The notes beneath the pieces are model-generated. The model was not told the DNA's origin, did not search any database, and saw only the letters and a program-made list of their open reading frames with translations. Positions 1 through 10,600 of a DNA stretch of 64,000 bases are shown here, piece by piece; positions within the stretch are counted from its first letter, which is position 1; each line of letters opens with the position of its first letter. This DNA comes from Branchiostoma floridae (Eukaryota; Chordata; Leptocardii; Amphioxiformes; Branchiostomatidae): the NCBI RefSeq assembly GCF_000003815.2, contig NC_049983.1, forward strand, positions 19,295,898-19,359,897, given 5' to 3'. The translations under genes were made by a program, and so were the position numbers.

Positions 1-148
1 TCACAATAGAATACAAGAAAACATTATATAAGCTGCGGAGGACGGGAGCCATGTGTGAGTAAACAGGTCTGGTCGCGGGAAACTGGGAAGGGTGGTTACC
101 GGGGTGACGCAAGGGTTATTTTTGGCACAAGGTCTGCCGCAAAACGCA

Positions 149-343
149 CTAGATGTCGTAAACACCCCTTACGGAATCATGTAACTTGCTAGACTCAAGC
201 AAACGGCAACTGGATATGATTTTGGAAACGGTCAGACGTGTCAGAAAGAATCCACTACCTTTCGTCAGCGACACTGACGGAAGGTAGTTTTCATACATCA
301 TACAAAACAGCTGTAAAACGAGTTTCCTATCTGTGAGAGACAT
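149..343 (-). CDS. possible first coding exon of a divergent gene (unrecognised)
   Basis: A minus-strand frame opens with ATG at 343, on the far side of the CCAAT-box region from the transporter gene. It reads about 58 codons to a plausible splice donor, GTAAGG, near 164-169, and a stop follows at 149. The peptide (start MSLTDRKLVLQLFCMMYENY) resembles no family I know. The arrangement is that of two genes sharing a bidirectional promoter, with start codons about 255 bp apart. Nothing further left is available to confirm a next exon. It could equally be a chance open frame in promoter DNA. Confidence 0.2.
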   Translation of the reverse strand: MSLTDRKLVLQLFCMMYENYLPSVSLTKGSGFFLTRLTVSKIISSCRLLESSKLHDSVRGVYDI

Positions 344-358
344 TTAAAACTCTCAATG

Positions 359-598
359 TACCGCCACTGCTCCTGATTGGCCATTATTGTGGAAAAACAC
401 AGTGGAAAAATACCACGTAACCATCCAATGACGAACCGGGAAATCCCTCACCGAATTTAAAGGTCGTGAGCAGTGTTTTGGTTGCAAAGTCAGTACCGGT
501 CGAGCGACCTTCTGATCAACAACAAGGACAACAGCTCTGATAACGTGCCAGGTTGGATAGTAATCCGGATGATCGCGTCAACAACAAAAAAGTAGTGC
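359..598 (+). promoter_or_regulatory. TATA-less promoter and 5' UTR of the MFS transporter gene
   Basis: The region just upstream of the transporter start has an inverted CCAAT box (ATTGG, 376-380) and a direct CCAAT box (425-429), which are NF-Y-type sites. No TATA box stands at a suitable distance. Initiation somewhere around 470-540 would give a short 5' UTR. The promoter call rests on these motifs and on position relative to exon 1; no start site can be read from the sequence. Confidence 0.45.
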
Positions 599-3500
599 AT
601 GAATCCCTTATTTGAACATCTTTTGTGCCGAGGTGACCACCGCACTGCCAGACCAGTCATGCCCAGCTTTCCTCTGAAACAGGTAACGTAACGTTATACC
701 ACATCATATCAACTTGAGCCCATGTCTAGCGGAGAAAATAGATATAAATCAACAACATATTACCACCAGACTTGTTCCAACTCCTTAACTTGATTTACGT
801 GTCATCCCAGGTAAAGGGGGAGGGCGTGTAATGATAGGATGTGACCTGAAGGCTGAAAAACTGGCCACTTCGTCTTGTGCAAAATGGGTGGTGGGGGTGG
901 GGGGTGGTTGTGGGGTTGTTGGTGTTTAGCAGAGGCGGCGGCAGGAAATTTTGTCTGGGGGGGCGAACTTTTACTGACAGAATTTTGCGGCACACGCTTA
1001 TGTAGCGCCGAAGGCGCTACCACCCTAGGGGGGTCCGGGGGCATGCTCCCCCGGGAAAATTTGAAATCTAGACCCTCTAAAACGGCATTTCCTGCGTTTT
1101 GACGGGCAAATTTTGCTGCCAGACTAAGCTAAGTTTGATGGCAATTCTGTTAGAAAGACACATGGTTTTAGCGAGGGCGATGCCCCCAAAATATTTTCAC
1201 GATTTCGAGTGCCGAAGGTGCGAGCTGTCGCAAGGTTGGTCTGGGTAAATTTCGAAATCTGCACCCTCTGAAACGACATTTTCTGTATTTTGAGGGACAA
1301 CTTTTGCTTGCAGACTACGCTAAATCTTATGCCATTTTTGTCAAAGAAAAAGATGTTTGAGGGCGATGACCTAAGCTACCACGCACGAATTGTCACCATG
1401 TCGTGAGTCATTGCTAGGGAGGTTCGGAGAAAATTTTAAAATCTTGACCGTCTGAAACGTCATTTCCTGAATTTCAGTGGCACATTCTGCTTGTAAACTA
1501 AGCAAAGTACGATAGTACAATTTCTATTGGTTTAAATTTTTCAGAGCAACGCTCCCGCAACATATTGTCCTGCGCCGAAGACACAGTTGTCACAAGGAAG
1601 GTGACCTGGCGAAATTTTGAAATCGTGACTCTCTGAAACGCCATTTCTTGCATTTTCAGGGGTAAATTTTGCTGTTAGACTAGCTTGATTTTATGAAATT
1701 TCCATCATCAAAAAAATACACAAGGTTTCAGCTTGATTTTTTGGGGGGGCGATGTCCCCCCAACATAATTTCCGGGGGGGCANNNNNNNNNNNNNNNNNN
1801 NNNNNNNNNNNNNNNNNNNNNNNNNNNNNNNNNNNNNNNNNNNNNNNNNNNNNNNNNNNNNNNNNNNNNNNNNNNNNNNNNNCGCAGCCAAAAAAGGCCC
1901 CAGATAGCCTGCTATGGAGGCTAGGTCACGTTGGGTACCCTGGGTCAAGGTACCGATCATCTTGATCACACTCACAGATCATGATCGTGTCAGGTGATTG
2001 CAATCAGTAATTAACTTCAAGATAATTATAAAAAGGCAGTACAGGGCCTTTAGTATTTAAAAAAATGCTTGCTGCAAGTAATACTAAAATTGCTATTGAC
2101 AGGGCAAGGGAGTATTGTGGTCATTTTTGACCACTGGCTTTAGTTTTTGCCTTGCCGCCGCAGGCGGCATGGCCTTGTAGCCACTATTTTCTTGGTTGGA
2201 TGGTTGGATGGATCAATGGTTCAAACAATGTTAACCCAGCCCTTCCTAAGGCCCTTCCGAAGTCCCTTCCCAGTTCTCTTTCTCGTGGACAAACTTACGG
2301 CTTTGGCGACCAACAGTACATCCCCGTCAAGATTTATACCTCCGTTTTACGTATTTGATAACAGTTGTGGTCGGTACTGAAAGCCTCTTAACATCTGGTT
2401 ACATCGAATGAATGAAGCGTTGTATGGTGATATTTCAGATCCATTGTAGTAAAATATTATCAAGTGAATTATCTTACATAACAATTTGCATTAGCTATTC
2501 ATAAAGATGAAATAAATGCCTAATCAGACCAATGCATTGTATGTGAATATATAAGTAGGCAATGACGTCATTAAAACGTCTCAAGAACGTATGACCGCAG
2601 CAAAACGCTAACTTGAGTTCAGTAGAATGCGAGCTCAAAGCGTTACACGAAAAGTCGTAATAAATAATATTTGCGGGTCACTATTTACATTTTAAATACT
2701 AACCCAAGTCCTGTCGCAAGCAATAATTGTTTGTTTGCAATGCATTTTCTGTATGCGACGCATTTTCAGAACGCGTGCCTGCTATCGGTGAGAAACTCCA
2801 GTTAGAGACCTCAGGCATGTGGTACGTACTAAATTTTCTAGTCTTCATTATATATCCTTTCTTTAAAGTTATCGGGAATTCAGAAGGAAAATTTAACGTC
2901 TTAGAATATGTAAGATAAAATTCTACCTACTCAGTATGTCAAACTCCTAGTTCTATCGTAGTGGTTCCACAAATTATCGTTTTTATTCGGTGTTTTTGTT
3001 GTGGCCAGTCATCATCTTCCGTAGATGACTTTGCTTTGTGCATTGTCGGAAATTTTTGTTACCTTGATGGTACTTCCCTGACACTATAGGTTAACACATT
3101 ATTGAGAAGTGTAATAAATGACACTGTGGTTTGTCCGGCTGTAAACATAATTTCATAAATTTCATAAAACCGAAAAGACGAAGTGAAACAAAACCGCCCC
3201 CCTCCCCAGTCTTTCTATTTACATGCGTGTCTTAGTTTCTTGCTTACCAACTGCAGTCATTCATATAGTACCCTCTCAACTTACCACAGTACCTCAAATT
3301 GTGCATGCAGTACCCACTCAGCTCACCACAGTACCTGGACTCCTGCTGTGCATGCAGTACCCACTCAGCTGACCGCAGTACCTGGACTTTAGCTGTGCAT
3401 GCAGTACCCACTCAGCTCACCACAGTACCTGGACTCCTGCTGTGCATGCAGTACCCACTCAGCTGACTGCAGTACCTGGACTCCTGCTGTGCATGCAGTA

Positions 3501-4579
3501 CCCACTCAGCTGACCGCAGTACCTGGACTCCAGCCACGCATGCAGTACCCACTCAGCTGACCACAGTACCTGGACTCCAGCCATGCATGCAATACCCACT
3601 CAGCTGACCACAGTACCTGGACTCCAGCCACGCATGCAGTACCCACTCAGCTGACCACAGTACCTGGACTCCAGCCATGCATGCAATACCCACTCAGCTG
3701 ACCACAGTACCTGGACTCCTGCCATACATACATTACCCACTCAGCTGACCACAGTACCTGGACTCCAGCCATGCATGCAGTACCCACTCAGCTGACCACA
3801 GTACCTGGACTCCTGCTGTGCATACGGTACCCATTCAGCTGACCACAATACCTGGACTCCTGCCGTGTATGCGGTACTAACTCAGCTGACCACAGTACCT
3901 GGACTCCTGCTGTGCATGCAGTACCCACTAAGCTGACCACAGTACCTGGACTCCTGCTGTGCATGCAGTACCCACTCAGCTGACCACAGTACCTGGACTC
4001 CTGCCGTGTATGCGGTACTAACTCAGCTGGCCACAATACCTGGACTCCTGCTGTGCATGCAGTACCCACTCATCTGGCCACAATACCTGGACGCCTGCTG
4101 TGCATGCTGTACCCTCTCAGCTGACCAAAGTACCTGAACTCCTGCTAACCATACAGTACTCACTCAGCTATCCTTTCACAGAAATGAAATAAATTAAAAT
4201 TGTTACTGTATATCCTTGAAATAAGGTCTAATTATTTCATATTTATTAGTTGTCGAGGGTCAGAAAATGCAACATCATATTTTAAGACACCTACATATAT
4301 TTACAACAAGATTAACAGATCAATACAAGGCTTTGGCTACCATAATACGTATTTAGCAGACAAGCAAATTATCCCTACTGCACGCCAACGCACAACATTT
4401 TGCCTTGCCGGGCTTGAAGTGCCGACCCGCTTTTTCCTGACGATATTCCTACCACGCGGCAAGGCACAGCTTTTTTGAAAAGATTTCTTGTTTATTGTAG
4501 TGACTGAGTGTCTTCAAATTACTTGTGACCTTTGCTATGGTCCTCGAGCTTTCCAGATATTCTCACACACTTTCACATG

Positions 4580-4615
<36 letters not shown>

Positions 4616-7600
4616 CACACACACACATGTACACACATTCACATCACATGCAAACATATACGCACGTGCACACGCACACACACCTATACACAAATACAAC
4701 ATACAGCTCACATCAAATGTCCATCAAGGTGTAACTTTGATAGTATGTAGCACAGGGTTGTAGCCATCCTGAAATCATTTTCCTTCCCATTAAATTTAAA
4801 TCCTATCAAGCTCCGAAGGCACAAGACGTTGAGCCGAAGGTACAACGTTCATTAAGGGGTCCGGGGGCATGTTCCTGGGAAAATTTTGAAATCTAGACCC
4901 TCTGAAACGCTGTTTCCTGCATTTTTAGGTAGATTTTCTGGTAGACTAAGCTGTTAATCTGTTCTGGTGAAAAATTACACAAGGGAGACAGTATTTTTAT
5001 TATCTTTACAGACTTAACATATAGATTTTTGTCTATCACGGGATGGAATGGGCAAAATTTTTTCCATACCCAGCTTCAAAATTCCGTCAAAGGATGGAAG
5101 GACGGGCACTGGCTACAACCCTGATGCAACACTATAGGTTGGGCCGTTCTTTGAACAGATTGAAGCAATCAGTTGTGACTCCTGCCTTGATGATTAATGA
5201 ATGTTTGTGTCCCTTTCCCCACAGTTGTCAGTGGTTGGAGGCATACTGTTCACCCACCATTTTGGAGCAAGTGTGATATTTCCATTCCTACCCTTTCTCA
5301 CACATGACTTTTTCCCATACCTGAAGTCAAACCAGATAGGTAAGTAACAGTACAACACCAGTACATCATTTGCTCTTAGATCATCTTGAAGTTCATAGTC
5401 TCGCTATGCACTAAATGGCTCTTACCATTCGATACCTAAGCTTTGGGAGTAAATCAGACTGTGTTTGACGAATATGCATTCATACATGCCACAGATGTTT
5501 TATGTTGCCTTGTCAGGCTTGTTCCTGGATTTTTATCGTAAATCATGAGCACTTGAATCTTGGTTTCAACATAAGAATTACGAAATTTCCTGCTAAGATG
5601 ATTATTATGTTTCTGGTATGTACAAAAACATATTATTCTATATCTCCCTTGCTAGGCTACTATGCAGGCTTCCTGGCAAGTGCTTACTTCACTGGCAGCT
5701 TCTTTGGTAGCTTCATGGTAAGTAAGAATCTAGAAAAATCATCAGGAGATAGAAAATCACAATATACTGTAAGTTCATTTAAGTTCGCGAGATTTTTAAG
5801 TTCGCGTATTTCGCTGAGACCTTCTCTTCGCGAAGTCATCTACTCGCGAACATGCATGTTCAACATCATCCCCCTCCCCACACCTTCCGTCCAAAAATCC
5901 AGTCTCAACTACGTGTGTACTATGATAGCAACTTATACCAATGACAAGACTCAATTGATAACAGACCATTTATTCTTTTCAAACCGAAATAAAAGTTAAT
6001 TCAACACATTGACGATACATGGAGTCATTATTGTGTAGATATGTGCCACTGGCGAACGGAGAAAAAAGAAACTTGTCGGCTTTGTTCAGTAGTACGTGCA
6101 CGCCGTGGCTGCGATTTACTTAGTACATTTTCCTAGTTTTACTAGATTTCTACAAGTTACGAACGAAGCAAAAATTAAAACTGAGTAGTATTCGTCTTAA
6201 AAAATACAAGAAATGCTATGGAATTACAGCAGGTTTACAACAATAATAGCTGGGAATTTTCATGACTCAGAAACGTGGCAAACACAGCTCCGCTTACATG
6301 CCGAAAATAAGACGTTCATTTCATAATTCTGAGTTAGAACTACTGTAAATATGGGAGAGATGAACTCTTCACCTTCTTGTGTACAACTTGTATCCACAAA
6401 TTACGCTGAAAGTTTAAAACTTAGCGCCGTCTTTCACACTGAAAATTTTTCAAAATGGCGCCCGCGTCGCTTTGGCTTGGCGTGGGGTATCCCGTCAGCC
6501 TGTGCGGCAAATGTGATTGCGAAATATCAGAGGTCCTTGGCCCTAGCTGTTGCGTTCCGTGCGCTGTCGTCAAATCACGGCCGAAATGAGCTCAACAATG
6601 AGACAGTGGCTCGGTAGAAACACATTTTTTTATCGAGTACATCAACTTTAGACATTGTTTGAAGGGGAACAATGAACTTCAAGGCGTAAATGCCGCCTTT
6701 GACGGCATGACTGGTGTTGCGGTGTGGGTGGGAGGGGGGCACTCGCTACCGTCATAGTACCGGATCGTAACTTTTGAAATAATTGAAACACCCGCTCGCG
6801 AACTCAAAGATCTCGCGAACTCCTAATATGCTCAAACTCGCGAAATTAAGTGCTCGCGAACATAAATGAACTTACAGTATATTATTATGTTACTTCCTAT
6901 ACCAGATACACAATGTCAATTGTATACTTGCTGTTGTTACCTCTGTTATCATGACCAAAGGTTAACTCTTAGTTCCCTTCTCACCCATCGAAAGCAATAC
7001 AAACTGTTCAAAAGTACTGTAAATACACTTACTAGTACTATGAGAAACTTTGGTGGCATTATTTTGCGGTAGGACTTGAAGATATGTTTTTGCAGTATTT
7101 GAAGCAGTTCTGTAGTATATTAGAATCATGTTCAAGGTGTTTTTGCAGTAAAACGTCACTGGAAAAAAAGAAAAATTGAGAAAATAAAACCACAGGGAAC
7201 TTTCAATAATTTACAGTACCTATTAGACCCCTAAGGCAGAGTGTAATACATTACATACAATTGGTCAGTTGTGATAAAACAGTCTGTAGAGAGAAGAAAA
7301 CAGAATGTTGCTGAAAGGTCAAAACAGGTCATTATCATTAACAAAGGAATATCAAAGCACAGTAGCCTGGAGGCTGCTGTGGTTTGCTGACCTCGACTGT
7401 ATTATCAATGCTTCTGTGTGCAAAAGTGGGGATCAAGCGTCAGGTCTGGACCTTTTGGCCTACTAGAACTAGAAGTGGTTTTCCGGGTTTGTTCTGGGTT
7501 TCAAATCCTTGCCTTATGGGTGCCAGGAGACTGTTCTACTCGCCTTTAATGTTTCGTGTGTCTTGTGACGTAATTCATAACTATTGCTACAGGTTTACCT

Positions 7601-10600
7601 GAATTAGACAGCATACCTAGCTGTAGCTGTAGCTGTAGCTGAAGCTGCAAAAGGAAACAAAACCTCCATTTTCATAGGGGGGAATTAGTGACTTTTCCAC
7701 ACAATCCACCTCTTACTGTTTTCTGTGCTCTTTCTTCCAGTGGGGACGGCTGTCTGATTTCCTGGGTCGTAGGTACATACAACCAGACTTCACCTCCTTT
7801 ACAATAGTTAACATGACGATTTGTTGCCAGCCGGATGGATGATCAGCTTGATGCAACCAACTCGCTGTGGATGACTGTTGACCAACTTAAAGCCTGTCTT
7901 TCACCCTAAGCATAGGCTAGGGTGTTGGCTGATCAGGCGATGAATGAACAGCAATCATGGAGACAGACTGGATTCATCCCCTTCCCCATGTGTCACAGGC
8001 TGATTCTTATTGAGTTCGAGTTTATGATCTATTCTAAGTCACACTGGGAGCTTAAAATACTTATTTGCTTTCTACTTAAATCAGCAATACTACTAGTAAT
8101 ATTGGCCTAAGTAAATCGTGGTAGGATTGCTAGTACTGAGATTAATATGCTGTTGTGCTTACACAACCGTGCGGCTCAAGGGTGAAAGAAACAGGGATGG
8201 GCACTGCCTTATATACCAAGAGGTGTGAGAAGAATTTTTACTTACAAGTAATTTGATTCAAGCTGAACGACACAGGTGAATAGTACCTGCCAGCTGACGT
8301 TGTTTCTCCATGCATCCATTGATGCTAGCCAATCTATTGACCGCTCTGCTCTCTTTTCTGTTTCAGACCCATTCTTTTATGTGGCATAGTGGGGTCTATG
8401 TTAAGCAGCATGCTGTTTGGATTCAGGTGAGTTGTTGTGCTAGAATTTGTTTATTTGTAGACACAATTGTTAGCTATAAGTAAATGGAACTATCTAATTT
8501 ATGTCATTTAGATGTCCTGTACACAGTGACATTGGATTTGGATTGTCTTTTAACTTTAGCATTGTAATGATAAAACTTGGATTTTTCCAGATTTGCTTAC
8601 TTGGACAGTGCCATCCCTGTATGGGTCATCACACAATGTCACATGATGTTGAAGGTGATAGGGACTTTTAATCAGCGACAATGTGCTTATTTGAAATGGC
8701 AGATTTCAAACTTTTTTCTACCCTCCCCCAAGGCTGTTTTGTGATACTGCTAACAAACTGAAGATTACTATATGTCTCCTTGTGTGTTTAAGCATGTCCT
8801 TTGGTTGGGCAGTTGCAGCCAGGTTACTGTGGGGCTTCTTGGATGGAAATCTGGGAGTGTCAAAAACCTACCTATTTGAGGTATGTGCAGTTGCTTTGAA
8901 ACTGTTAACCTTTCTTATTTTAAACATTGTGATTTCACGGTGTTACCATCATGATAGGCAATCATTTGCAGTAGATTGATGCTTACATGTATGTTCAAGC
9001 ACAGTTTGGGTCTATTCTGTTGATCTGTATATATCATTGACATGTGATATGCAGATAATGATATACAAGGACTAAACTGTAACATTTGATATTGATGTTG
9101 CAAATGAATAATATGCCTTACAGGCCACAGATGTAGTGTATCATCCATTCACCTTTTCATTGGTGGGAGCATCAAGTGGCCTGGGCAGGCTTGTGGTAAG
9201 TTTCCCCTTTCTATCTAGCCCAGCACCAAATACAACATTGCTGCTACAAGGCTACTTATCAGGAATACATTTTCCTTTTGTTTGAATATGCACAACTGTT
9301 CAGAAGTTGTTCTTTTTTTGGATAGTTTTTAGTGATTTTCAGAGAAAAAGAACAAGGAACATACAAACACATGTTCTGTTCTGAAGTTTGAGACTTGACC
9401 TTGGTCCTGAAGTTCTGATTTAATTTATTAGTTTGTATGTATCAAGCCAAACAGCCAAAGCCAGACTAAAAGGGCTATCCCTGGTAATCATGACAAAACA
9501 GTATATAGAATTAAATATAAGTGGTATTGTACTTTGTTGTGTTGTATTCTCAAGGGTTTAAGAGCTTTGAGAGTCTTTGTAGTTTGTTGTTGGATGATAA
9601 ACTAGATGTAGACTCTTAATGACCTAATTGGGCTATACACATCAGAAATCTACAATATTATTAGTACTATTTATAATATTATGTATGGTAATGTATAAAG
9701 CAATTGGGAAAATAGTGATGTTAAGTACACAATATCTCTAGAAAGAATCTTCTTGCAAGTCTGTTATTTTGTGACACTACAGGGTCCCATAGCAGGTGGG
9801 TTCCTGTCCTGCCCTGCTGTTCGTATACCAGGCTTTGATGTCTTCTTCTTCAGAAAGTTCCCTTACCTGCTACCGTGTCTTGTAGCAGTCTGCCTTGCCA
9901 TTATCAACCTACTAGGTGAGACTCAAACCCTTTGAATATCTAATCATTTATGTCATTGTATTCATTTATCCAAGACTTAGTACATGTACAACTGTTTGCC
10001 ACTAGGGAAGTGTCCTGTATGCACACAAAAACATAGCCCAATGAAGCAGCAAGACATAAACAAAGGTTCAAATCAAGTGTGACTTTGTTGGTATTAAAAC
10101 ATTGCCACATTGCACAACAATGACAAAAGCACTTAAGGATGACACAACAAACTAATTAACCAAATCAAATACATATTGCAAGAAAATCAATGTAACGTAT
10201 GGAGAATGATTAGTCTCCAGTGAATGCAGGATTCCATGTATAGTCTAAAATATTTCACTCCCAAGTCAACAAATGTTTCAGTTACCCTGACTCTGCCTGT
10301 CACAAATTCCTGATAAAGTACACATCACACAGTCAACAAGCTTTGCCCATATTATTAAGTTTTTCACCACCAAAAGGTTGAGTACTGTTGTCTGAGACTT
10401 GAGCCTATTATTCACACAAAAATCTACCCTTCACATTGGATGGCGCACGAGAACTTGCAGACATTAACTAGTAGGGTCTCTAAAAATTGTGCAATGATGA
10501 GAGATCACTGGGAAAATTACTGCCAAAAATTTTGTTAAGAGCTGGCAGACATGTACGTGTACACTTTGGTCGATTGATTCCCTGCGCTATGGCGGCATAA

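Noticed and set aside
3788-4069. 93-codon minus-strand frame with repeated peptide
   Set aside because: By-product of the 47-bp minisatellite, whose period is not a multiple of three.
5502-5999. 165-codon open frame
   Set aside because: It is exon 3 of the transporter read through its flanking introns and into the transposon.
8591-8660. Extra transporter exon after TTTTCCAG
   Set aside because: The exons at 8367-8426 and 8793-8880 already join in phase and continue the family alignment; an insertion here would break helix 3-4.
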